Source: Antarcticibacterium arcticum (GTDB lineage: Bacteria; Bacteroidota; Bacteroidia; Flavobacteriales; Flavobacteriaceae). From it: a stretch of DNA of 64,000 nt. Under the pieces are notes generated by a model, which was given only the letters and a program-made list of their open reading frames with translations, was not told the DNA's origin and made no database searches. Positions within the stretch are counted from its first letter, which is position 1. Each line of letters opens with the position of its first letter. Positions 8,832 to 16,081 of the stretch are shown in pieces. The DNA lies in contig NZ_CP042476.1 in assembly GCF_007993795.1 (NCBI RefSeq), forward strand, positions 1 to 64,000, in the 5' to 3' direction. A program made the position numbers and the translations under genes.

Positions 8832-9709
8832 TAGGGTAATTCATTTAGATCCAGCCCGGCGAGGTATTCTTCAAAACTTATACTACCGTTCTGTTCGCCA
8901 ATCATATCATTGGTGGTTATAAATGTGAAATAGTCCAGCTTATCGTGCATTCCCTCGCTGAAGATCTTAGGAAGTGCAGCTCCTATTTTTGCCATTGGGG
9001 TGGGTATTTTAATAATTTGTCCCCCTATCTTATTTTCTATCATTTTAGCCATTTCCATTCTTGTATAAATGTTAGGGCCTCCAACTTCAATGATATCAGA
9101 ACCGTTTTCCCTATAGGAAACCACAACTTTAGCAAGATCTTTATGGTGTATACTGTTTGTTTTTGCGGTACCGTCACCAATGACCGGGATGACTTTGCGT
9201 TTTGCAAGAATGGCAAGGTCATTTAAACCGGAGAAGAATCCCACCGGTCTCAGGATGGTATAATCAAGTCCCGAAGCCCGTAATTCATTTTCAAACATTT
9301 TATGGGCTTTGGCAATGCTGTAATCTTTTTCAACATCGGCCCCTTTAATAGATACATACACAAAACGTTTCACGCCGTTCTTAACCGCATCTTCAAGTAT
9401 TGTTTTATTTGCAAGGTAATCGGTTTCAAAGAAGGAATCTTCAGAGGGGGTAAAGAGGCTTACACTTTTTCCCAGGGCAGAGATCACTGTGGTGACACCA
9501 CTGGTAAGACCTTTTATTTCCTCTGCACCTCCAGATGCATCTCCAATAAATATATCATTTGTATAAGGTGTTACTTTAGAACTTTCATTTTCTGAAAGTA
9601 CCAGGGCTCTTACGTTTATATTCTTTTCTCTTAAAAGTTTTACAATCTCCAGGCCCAGCGAACCGGTGGAGCCGGCCACCAGTGTTCTTTCATTATTTTC
9701 CATTTTCAT
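8831..9709 (-). CDS. Atypical SDR-family NAD(P)-binding protein (NmrA-like)
   Basis: The 292-aa product has an N-terminal Rossmann motif, VAGSTGSLGLEIVK, followed by VISALGKS, VYVSIKGAD and ILRPVGFFSGL, characteristic of atypical short-chain dehydrogenases that often act as NADP(H)-dependent reductases or redox sensors. The classical YxxxK is not clearly present. Two start codons are possible (9709 and 9703). It is first in a minus-strand group with the FAD oxidoreductase (TAATG overlap) and the BLUF protein, so a light- or redox-linked role is plausible but inferred. About 145 bases upstream lies the rpoD terminator, so transcription should start in that gap. Confidence 0.85.
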   Translation of the reverse strand: MKMENNERTLVAGSTGSLGLEIVKLLREKNINVRALVLSENESSKVTPYTNDIFIGDASGGAEEIKGLTSGVTTVISALGKSVSLFTPSEDSFFETDYLANKTILEDAVKNGVKRFVYVSIKGADVEKDYSIAKAHKMFENELRASGLDYTILRPVGFFSGLNDLAILAKRKVIPVIGDGTAKTNSIHHKDLAKVVVSYRENGSDIIEVGGPNIYTRMEMAKMIENKIGGQIIKIPTPMAKIGAALPKIFSEGMHDKLDYFTFITTNDMIGEQNGSISFEEYLAGLDLNELP

Positions 9710-9856
9710 AATTCAATTTTTTTATCTGTAATTTAAACAGAAAAAAAGTGAAAAGCTGCGCTATAGTTTAGATTAACAGAACTTTAAGCAGAGATTAACC
9801 ACCCCGTGTTTAAGCCAGAAAAAGGTTGGAAGCTACCCAACTAAAAAAGTAGGGAA

Positions 9857-9887
9857 ACAAAAAAACCCCGGTCATCACTCCGGGGTT
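9857..9887 (-). terminator. Terminator of rpoD
   Basis: A perfect 8-bp GC-rich stem (9864-9871 with 9880-9887), an 8-base loop, and a run of T on the minus strand at 9859-9865, about 70 bases after the rpoD stop. Confidence 0.85.
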
Positions 9888-9955
9888 CATTCATCAATCA
9901 AAAAACGAACAGTTATCCCACGCCTTGCGGCACGGGACTGTTGTCATCTTAAATA

Positions 9956-10819
9956 TTATCCAAGGTAAGTTTTCAAAATTTTACTTCTGGAAGTATGTTT
10001 TAGTCTTCTAATAGCTTTTTCCTTTATCTGGCGCACGCGCTCTCTTGTAAGATCAAAAGTCTCGCCAATTTCTTCAAGCGTCATAGGATGTTGATCTCCC
10101 AATCCAAAATAAAGTCTAATCACATCTGCCTCACGCGGCGTAAGGGTTTCAAGGGCTCTTTCAATCTCGGTGCGCAAAGATTCGTGCAACAGCTCCCTGT
10201 CTGGGTTTGGAGATTCCCCACTGCGCAATACATCATAAAGGTTGGAATCTTCACCTTCTACAAGGGGAGCATCCATAGATACGTGACGCCCGGAATTTTT
10301 CATAGATTCCTTCACGTCATTTATAGTCATATCAAGTTCTTTTGCGATCTCCTCTGCACTTGGAGGACGTTCGTGAGATTGCTCAAGAAAGGCAAAAGTC
10401 TTGTTGATCTTGTTAATAGATCCAATTTTGTTCAACGGTAAACGCACAATACGCGATTGCTCGGCCAGTGCCTGCAGGATCGACTGGCGAATCCACCAAA
10501 CGGCATAGGAAATAAATTTAAAACCCCTGGTTTCATCAAAACGCTTTGCAGCCTTGATCAATCCAAGATTTCCTTCATTAATAAGATCTGGTAGGGTTAA
10601 ACCCTGGTTTTGATATTGTTTTGCTACAGAAACCACAAAACGAAGGTTCGCCTTTGTTAATTTCTCCAGTGCGCGGTCATCACCCGCTTTAATTTTTTGT
10701 GCCAATTCTACCTCTTCATCGGCAGTAATCAGGTCAACTTTACCAATTTCTTGCAAATACTTATCCAGCGAAGCAGTTTCACGGTTTGTTACCTGCTTCG
10801 TAATTTTAAGTTGTCTCAT
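9956..10819 (-). CDS. rpoD: Primary RNA polymerase sigma factor RpoD
   Basis: The 287-aa sigma-70 factor directs core RNA polymerase to housekeeping promoters. Region 1.2 ([16 protein letters not shown]), region 2 ([48 protein letters not shown]), region 3, and region 4 with [19 protein letters not shown] are all present. The acidic region 1.1 of proteobacterial RpoD is missing, as is normal for Bacteroidota primary sigma factors, whose promoters read TAnnTTTG rather than TATAAT. Many such boxes occur in this window. It is transcribed alone between two terminators. Confidence 0.97.
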   Translation of the reverse strand: MRQLKITKQVTNRETASLDKYLQEIGKVDLITADEEVELAQKIKAGDDRALEKLTKANLRFVVSVAKQYQNQGLTLPDLINEGNLGLIKAAKRFDETRGFKFISYAVWWIRQSILQALAEQSRIVRLPLNKIGSINKINKTFAFLEQSHERPPSAEEIAKELDMTINDVKESMKNSGRHVSMDAPLVEGEDSNLYDVLRSGESPNPDRELLHESLRTEIERALETLTPREADVIRLYFGLGDQHPMTLEEIGETFDLTRERVRQIKEKAIRRLKHTSRSKILKTYLG

Positions 10820-10860
10820 CTATCTTCTCCTTGGATTTTTAATGTGAATAGTTCTCTATC

Positions 10861-11046
10861 TTATTGTACGTAAGGAGGAGGAGAAATGTTACAAAACTTA
10901 CAATATTTTTCATTTGGGCGTTCCCCTTCGGGTCTGGTATTTCGATACAAATCTTTGCTTCCTGCAGTCGCTGCGGGCTTTATACTGCATTTGGCCTGGC
11001 AGGTCCCTATCATAAAAAATAAACGAGAAAATTTTATCATATCCAT
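10861..11046 (-). CDS. Possible small Cys-containing protein (61 aa)
   Basis: This frame lies between pnp and rpoD on their strand. The product starts MDMIKFSRLFFMIGTCQAKC, which resembles a short, imperfect lipoprotein signal, continues with KDLYRNTRPEGERPNEK, and ends in a YCKFC motif and PPPY. The start codon follows directly after the pnp terminator: its 3' stem arm supplies AAGGAGG seven bases before the ATG, so the good-looking ribosome site may be accidental. Codon use is acceptable. I do not recognise a family. It could be a real small secreted protein or a chance frame; homologues next to rpoD in relatives would decide. Confidence 0.45.
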   Translation of the reverse strand: MDMIKFSRLFFMIGTCQAKCSIKPAATAGSKDLYRNTRPEGERPNEKYCKFCNISPPPYVQ

Positions 11047-11081
11047 AAAAAAACCTCCTTAAAAATAATTTAAGGAGGTTT
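11047..11081 (-). terminator. Terminator of pnp
   Basis: A perfect 13-bp inverted repeat (11051-11063 with 11069-11081), 5-base loop, and seven T on the minus strand at 11047-11053. The final T run touches the start codon of the 61-aa frame. Confidence 0.9.
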
Positions 11082-11103
11082 GTATGTAAGAATTTAGAAA
11101 GAA

Positions 11104-13377
11104 TTAATCGTTTCTGTCTTCTCTTGGTTTTCTGTCATCACGATTTCTGTCATCACGATTTCTGTCATCACGACCTCTGTCATCTCTGCCGCGGTTGTCT
11201 CTTGAGCCACGGTTGTCGCGACCCCTGTCATTACGGTCATCACGTGGTGGTCTTGCAACATACCCTTCAGGTTTTGGCAACAAAGCCTTACGGGAAACCT
11301 TCTGCTTACGGGTCTTAGGGTCAATTCCGAAGTATTTAACTTTGAAAACATCTCCCATATTCACCACATCACTTACATTTTCTGTACGTTCCCATGCCAG
11401 TTCACTTACGTGTAGCAATACTTCGTTGCCCGGGGCAACAAGGAATTCTACCACAGCACCAAAGTCAAGCATTTTTATAACCTTCACGTCATAAGATTCT
11501 CCAACTTCCGGCTTGAACATCAAGGCATCTATTTTTGCCAATACACTGTCAATTCCTTCCTGGCTTGTTCCAAGGATCTCCACAACTCCTTTTTCATCAA
11601 CTTCGTTGATAACAATGGTAGTTCCTGAAGTCTTTTGCATTTCCTGGATCACTTTTCCACCCGGTCCAATAAGAGCACCAATGAATTCCTGAGGAATGAT
11701 CTTGGTAACGATCTTTGGAGCATGAGGCTTCACACTTACATTAGGCTCAGAAATAGTTTTGGTTAATTCTTCAAGGATGTGTAATCTTCCCGCACGTGCC
11801 TGTTTAAGGGCAGATACAAGAATATCATAAGGCAAACCTTTTACTTTAATGTCCATTTGGCAGGCAGTAATACCATCGGCCGTTCCGGTTACTTTAAAGT
11901 CCATATCTCCCAGGTGATCTTCATCTCCTAAAATATCTGAAAGTACCGCGTGACGGTCGCCGTCTGAGATCAATCCCATTGCGATCCCCGATACCGGTTT
12001 TTTCATTTGGATACCCGCATCCATCATTGCCATAGTTCCCGCGCAAACTGTTGCCATAGAAGAAGAACCGTTAGATTCCAATACTTCTGAAACTATTCTT
12101 ACAGTATATGGGTTATCTGCAGGGATCATTCCCTTAAGCGCACGTTGTGCAAGGTTTCCGTGACCAATCTCTCTTCTGGAAGTTCCTCTTAAAGGATAGG
12201 CTTCCCCGGTACAGAATGGTGGGAAATTATAATGTAAATAGAAAGTTTCCTCCCCCTGGTGGGTTGGCATATCTATCATATTGGCTTCTCTGGAAGTTCC
12301 CAAAGTTACGGTAGCCAGCGCCTGGGTTTCCCCACGTGTGAAGATGGCCGATCCATGAACTGATGGCAGGTAATCTACCTCACACCAAATAGGGCGTATC
12401 TCATCTGTTCTTCTACCGTCCAGACGAATTCCTTCAGCAAGGGTAAGTTCCCTTACCGCTTCCTTTTCTACTTTGCTGTAGTAAGTCTTGATAAGTCCTG
12501 AATTTTCTTCCAGTTCTTCTTCAGTAAAAGAAGCAAGTACTTCTTCTCTTATAGCTGCGAAACCTTCGCCTCTTTGCTGCTTTCCATGACCCCCTTTGGC
12601 GATATCATACACTTTTTGATAAGCAATTTCTCTTACTCTTTGTGAGATAGAATCATCGCTTTTTGCAGGTGCATACTCTCTGGTTGGTTTTCTTCCAAAA
12701 GCATCGGCCAAACGGTGTTGTGCCTCGATCTGGATCTTTATGGCATCATGAGCAAATTTAATGGCATCTGCCATTTCTTCTTCTGAGATCTCTTTCATCT
12801 CACCTTCTACCATCATCACAGAATCTGCAGAGGCTCCAATAACCATATCAATGTCCGATTCCAGTAACTGGCTTCGGCTTGGGTTGATGATAAATTCCCC
12901 GTTTACTCTTCCTACACGGGCTTCTGAAATTGCACATTCAAAAGGAATGTCCGATAACTGAATCGCGGTGGAAGCTGCCAATCCTGCAAGTGCATCTGGC
13001 ATAACTTCTTCATCATGAGACATCAACTGTATCATTACCTGGGTTTCCGTTCTGTAATCTGAAGGGAACAAAGGTCTCAATACCCTGTCTACAATTCTCA
13101 TGGTTAATACCTCCCCATCACTTGGTCTGGCTTCTCTTTTAAAGAACCCGCCGGGGTATCGTCCCGCTGCGGCAAATTTTTCTCTGTAATCTACTGTTAA
13201 AGGGAAAAAATCCATAGTACTCTCTTTGTAAGAAGATACTACGGTACAAAGCATTACTGCATTTCCCATTCTTAGCTCAACAGCTCCATGTGCCTGTTTT
13301 GCCAGTTTTCCGGTTTCGAGAGAAATGGTTCTTCCATCCCCCAGGTCGATAACCTCTTTAAATGTTTTTGGAATCAT
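11104..13377 (-). CDS. pnp: Polyribonucleotide nucleotidyltransferase (PNPase)
   Basis: This 757-aa phosphorolytic 3'-5' exoribonuclease is a core enzyme of mRNA decay. Domains in order: first RNase PH domain ([14 protein letters not shown]), helical linker, second RNase PH domain ([49 protein letters not shown] with the metal-binding [19 protein letters not shown]), KH domain with the GPGGKVIQ loop (about 575), S1 domain (about 630-700), then an Arg/Asp/Asn-rich tail of about 50 residues. The tail replaces the usual short end and is encoded partly by 15-bp repeats. It is separated from rpsO by 231 bases containing an rpsO terminator, so it probably has its own promoter. Confidence 0.97.
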   Translation of the reverse strand: MIPKTFKEVIDLGDGRTISLETGKLAKQAHGAVELRMGNAVMLCTVVSSYKESTMDFFPLTVDYREKFAAAGRYPGGFFKREARPSDGEVLTMRIVDRVLRPLFPSDYRTETQVMIQLMSHDEEVMPDALAGLAASTAIQLSDIPFECAISEARVGRVNGEFIINPSRSQLLESDIDMVIGASADSVMMVEGEMKEISEEEMADAIKFAHDAIKIQIEAQHRLADAFGRKPTREYAPAKSDDSISQRVREIAYQKVYDIAKGGHGKQQRGEGFAAIREEVLASFTEEELEENSGLIKTYYSKVEKEAVRELTLAEGIRLDGRRTDEIRPIWCEVDYLPSVHGSAIFTRGETQALATVTLGTSREANMIDMPTHQGEETFYLHYNFPPFCTGEAYPLRGTSRREIGHGNLAQRALKGMIPADNPYTVRIVSEVLESNGSSSMATVCAGTMAMMDAGIQMKKPVSGIAMGLISDGDRHAVLSDILGDEDHLGDMDFKVTGTADGITACQMDIKVKGLPYDILVSALKQARAGRLHILEELTKTISEPNVSVKPHAPKIVTKIIPQEFIGALIGPGGKVIQEMQKTSGTTIVINEVDEKGVVEILGTSQEGIDSVLAKIDALMFKPEVGESYDVKVIKMLDFGAVVEFLVAPGNEVLLHVSELAWERTENVSDVVNMGDVFKVKYFGIDPKTRKQKVSRKALLPKPEGYVARPPRDDRNDRGRDNRGSRDNRGRDDRGRDDRNRDDRNRDDRKPREDRND
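11131..11175 (-). repeat. Three 15-bp repeats encoding the RD-rich PNPase tail
   Basis: Units at 11131-11145, 11146-11160 and 11161-11175 differ only at the last bases. Each encodes a five-residue Arg/Asp/Asn unit, so copy number could vary without frame loss. Confidence 0.85.
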
Positions 13378-13575
13378 AAATTTTTTTGAATTCTAATATG
13401 TATGTAAAGATACATATTACATTAAACATTGGTTTCCCGTTGAATAATTCATCGGGACTTGCTGTGTTGTTGTGTAGTTGTTGTTGCAGACCAATGAAAA
13501 ACTACCTCAGGCCGGGGCGTGAAGTGTCAATTTTGTAATCAGTAAAATAAAAGACCGTTAAAAGCCTTGTAAGAT

Positions 13576-13603
13576 ATAAAAAAAGGGGGCATAAAGCCCC
13601 CTT
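13576..13603 (-). terminator. Terminator of rpsO
   Basis: A perfect 8-bp stem (13583-13590 with 13596-13603), 5-base loop and a T run on the minus strand at 13578-13584, six bases past the rpsO stop. Confidence 0.9.
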
Positions 13604-13608
13604 GAAAA

Positions 13609-13878
13609 TTATTTTCTTAATCCTAATTCCTTAATGATCGCACGGTATCTCATGATATCCTTCTTCATTAAATAGTCAAGTAAGCTTCTTCTTTTCCCTA
13701 CCAGCATAACCAGAGAACGCTCGGTGTTAAAATCCTTACGGTTTTTCTTCAGGTGGTCTGAAAGGTGTGAGATACGCTGCGTGAACAACGCGATTTGACC
13801 TTCTGCACTACCGGTGTCATTTTTACCTTTACCGTGCTTGGCGAAAAGATCTTGTTTTTCTTCTTTAGTTAAATACAT
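13609..13878 (-). CDS. rpsO: 30S ribosomal protein S15
   Basis: The 89-aa product is the usual S15 length. Signatures are the N-terminal FAKHGKGKNDTGSAEGQIALFTQRI (TGS and QIA contact 16S rRNA), HLKKNRKDFNTERSLVMLVGKRRSLLDYL and the C-terminal YRAIIKELGLRK. It binds the central domain of 16S rRNA early in 30S assembly. It lies upstream of pnp as in many bacteria, but a strong terminator separates them. A hairpin in its 5' leader (13909-13927) could serve autoregulation; that is inference. Confidence 0.98.
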   Translation of the reverse strand: MYLTKEEKQDLFAKHGKGKNDTGSAEGQIALFTQRISHLSDHLKKNRKDFNTERSLVMLVGKRRSLLDYLMKKDIMRYRAIIKELGLRK

Positions 13879-13908
13879 TCCAATATTAATTTTAATGATT
13901 TTTATGTA

Positions 13909-13927
13909 TTGACAGCATTTCTGTCAA
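13909..13927 (-). promoter_or_regulatory. Hairpin at the 5' end of the rpsO leader
   Basis: A perfect 7-bp inverted repeat, TTGACAG / CTGTCAA, with a 5-base loop lies between the rpsO -7 box and the start codon. With initiation a few bases after the box, the stem would be the first structure in the mRNA. S15 is known in other phyla to repress its own translation through leader structures; whether this stem does so is unknown. Confidence 0.5.
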
Positions 13928-13931
13928 GCGG

Positions 13932-13939
13932 CAAATATA
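13932..13939 (-). promoter_or_regulatory. -7 box (TATATTTG) of rpsO
   Basis: An exact match to the Bacteroidota -7 consensus TAnnTTTG on the minus strand, 53 bases before the rpsO start. No convincing TTG -33 element is seen. Confidence 0.6.
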
Positions 13940-13980
13940 CTATATTTTTAATAATATCTTAGCGGCCTGATAAAATCTTT

Positions 13981-14838
13981 TTAAGCCCTTAATGGCTGAT
14001 TTAGAATAAGATCCAAATATTGGTTAATCTTATCTTTTAGCTCAGATCTTGGCGTTATAAAATCCAGGAATCCATGTTCTTTTAAAAATTCTGCAGTTTG
14101 AAAATCCTTTGGCAGATCCTGTCCTGTGGTGTCTTTTACAACCCGTGGCCCCGCGAAACCAATTAACGCTCCGGGTTCTGAAATATTAATATCACCCAAC
14201 ATCGCAAAAGATGCCGTAGTTCCTCCTGTTGTAGGATCTGTACATAAAGAGATATAAGGGATCTTCGCATCATGGAGTTGTGCGAGCTTGGCCGATGTTT
14301 TTGCCAGCTGCATCAAAGAAAGCGCTGCCTCCATCATTCTCGCTCCACCCGACTTGGAAATTATTACAAGGGGAACATTATGTGCCAGGGAATAATCTGC
14401 CGCACGGGCAATTTTCTCTCCCACCACAGATCCCATGGAGCCTCCAATAAATTTAAAATCCATACAGGCAACCACAAGGTCTTTCCCTTTAGACTTACCT
14501 ACCGCAGTTCTTACAGCATCTGAAAGGCCTGTCTTTTCCTGAGCCGCCTTTAACCTGTCGGTATATTTGGTGGTATCTTCAAAATCCAGCGGATCTTTAG
14601 AGGTAATATCCTTATCCAGTTCTGTAAACTGGTTGTTGTCAAAAAGGATCTTAAAATATTCATGACTACCTATCCTTACGTGATACCCATCTTCGGGGCT
14701 TACATAAAAGTTCTTCTCAAGTTGCTCGGCATCTACGATCTTCCCGGTGGGTGATTTATACCAAAGTCCTTTTGGAACATCTTTCTTCTCCTCGGTAGGG
14801 GTTTGTATTCCTTTTTGTGTTCTTTTAAACCAGGCCAT
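13981..14838 (-). CDS. accD: Acetyl-CoA carboxylase carboxyltransferase subunit beta
   Basis: With AccA, this 285-aa subunit transfers CO2 from biotin to acetyl-CoA, the first step of fatty-acid synthesis. The crotonase-fold part is clear: [40 protein letters not shown] and [13 protein letters not shown]. The N-terminal zinc ribbon of E. coli AccD (four Cys) is not: the matching stretch from residue 25 to 56 is LWYKSPTGK followed by [12 protein letters not shown], with no Cys at all. The fold may persist without metal, as I recall for other flavobacterial AccD. It lies between rpsO and fbaA, each with its own promoter box or terminator. Confidence 0.95.
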   Translation of the reverse strand: MAWFKRTQKGIQTPTEEKKDVPKGLWYKSPTGKIVDAEQLEKNFYVSPEDGYHVRIGSHEYFKILFDNNQFTELDKDITSKDPLDFEDTTKYTDRLKAAQEKTGLSDAVRTAVGKSKGKDLVVACMDFKFIGGSMGSVVGEKIARAADYSLAHNVPLVIISKSGGARMMEAALSLMQLAKTSAKLAQLHDAKIPYISLCTDPTTGGTTASFAMLGDINISEPGALIGFAGPRVVKDTTGQDLPKDFQTAEFLKEHGFLDFITPRSELKDKINQYLDLILNQPLRA

Positions 14839-14879
14839 GTTTTCTTTTTATTAAAGGGGTTCAGGTTTCATATAGTTTG

Positions 14880-14887
14880 CAAATGTA
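14880..14887 (-). promoter_or_regulatory. -7 box (TACATTTG) of accD
   Basis: An exact TAnnTTTG match on the minus strand, 41 bases before the accD ATG and downstream of the fbaA terminator. No good -33 element is seen. Confidence 0.55.
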
Positions 14888-14910
14888 GCATTTGAACCCG
14901 GGCGTTTATA

Positions 14911-14949
14911 AAAAAAATCAGCTGAAACTTTAAATTTTTTCAGCTGATT
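14911..14949 (-). terminator. Terminator of fbaA
   Basis: A perfect 12-bp stem (14916-14927 with 14938-14949) followed on the minus strand by a T run (14910-14917), 12 bases after the fbaA stop. Confidence 0.85.
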
Positions 14950-14961
14950 GGTCTACTTAAC

Positions 14962-16029
14962 TTATAAAGTATTAACATTATTAAGGTCTTCGAAGGCCTT
15001 TTTAAGACGGGCGATAAAGGTTTTTTCGCCTTCACGTAACCAAACCCTTGGGTCATAATGCTTTTTGTTTGGAGAATCCGGCCCTTCAGGATTTCCTATT
15101 TGCCCTTGTAAATAATCTTTTTTACCGGACATATAATCACGAATACCTTCAGTAAAAGCATATTGAAGATCTGTATCAATATTCATTTTGATCACTCCGT
15201 AGCTTATCCCTTCCCGTATTTCTTCCAGGGTAGAACCGCTTCCGCCGTGAAAAACAAAATCAATATGGTTATTGCCAACTCCAAATTTCTCGCTTACAAA
15301 TTCCTGAGAATTCTTAAGGATCTTGGGGGTAAGTTTTACATTCCCCGGCTTATAAACCCCGTGTACGTTTCCAAAAGCTGCCGCGATAGTGAATTGGTCG
15401 CTTACTTTGCTCAATTCCTCAAAAGCATAGGCCACTTCTTCCGGTTGGGTATATAATTTGGAATCATCAACATCTGTATTATCAACACCATCTTCTTCCC
15501 CTCCGGTAACGCCCAATTCAATTTCCAGGGTCATTCCCATTTTGCTCATTCTCTCAAGATACTTCTTGCATATTTCAATGTTCTCTTCTAATGGCTCTTC
15601 AGAAAGATCTATCATATGTGAGCTGTAAAGCGGTTTTCCAAACTGCTCAAAATGTTTTTCACTGGCATCCAAAAGTCCATCTATCCAGGGAAGCAATTTT
15701 TTCGCGCAATGATCTGTATGCAGGATCACCGTTGCACCGTATAACTTCGCCAGTTCATGTATATGTTTTGCTCCCGCAACGCCACCTGCAATTGCAGCTT
15801 GCTGGTTCTCATTGGAAAGCCCTTTTCCCGCATTAAAAAGCGCACCTCCATTGGAGAACTGAATAATTACCGGGGCTTTCAATTCCGCAGCTGTTTCAAG
15901 AACTGCATTTATAGTATTGGAACCGGTTACATTCACTGCAGGTAAAGCAAAACCTTTACTTTTTGCATATTTAAAAATTTCCTGAACTTCTTTTCCTGTG
16001 GCTACGCCGGGTTTGATATTGTGACTCAT
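14962..16029 (-). CDS. fbaA: Class II fructose-bisphosphate aldolase
   Basis: This zinc-dependent enzyme splits fructose 1,6-bisphosphate to dihydroxyacetone phosphate and glyceraldehyde 3-phosphate. Seen are KPGVATGKEV and FALPAVNVTGSN at the N-terminus, the zinc site HTDHCAKK, LEIELGVTGGEEDGVDN, GNVHGVYKPGNV, FHGGSGS and MNIDTDLQYAFT. I place the start at ATG 16029 (MSHNIKPGV, 355 aa), as in E. coli FbaA. The longer frame to 16047 would begin only about six bases from the predicted transcription start. It is flanked by its own promoter box and terminator. Confidence 0.97.
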   Translation of the reverse strand: MSHNIKPGVATGKEVQEIFKYAKSKGFALPAVNVTGSNTINAVLETAAELKAPVIIQFSNGGALFNAGKGLSNENQQAAIAGGVAGAKHIHELAKLYGATVILHTDHCAKKLLPWIDGLLDASEKHFEQFGKPLYSSHMIDLSEEPLEENIEICKKYLERMSKMGMTLEIELGVTGGEEDGVDNTDVDDSKLYTQPEEVAYAFEELSKVSDQFTIAAAFGNVHGVYKPGNVKLTPKILKNSQEFVSEKFGVGNNHIDFVFHGGSGSTLEEIREGISYGVIKMNIDTDLQYAFTEGIRDYMSGKKDYLQGQIGNPEGPDSPNKKHYDPRVWLREGEKTFIARLKKAFEDLNNVNTL

Positions 16030-16058
16030 GAATATATTTTTTTTCAAAAATTATTTTA

Positions 16059-16066
16059 CAAAAATA
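16059..16066 (-). promoter_or_regulatory. -7 box (TATTTTTG) of fbaA
   Basis: An exact TAnnTTTG match on the minus strand, 29 bases before ATG 16029. It also argues against the upstream start at 16047. Confidence 0.5.
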
Positions 16067-16081
16067 AGAAATTTACTTGGG

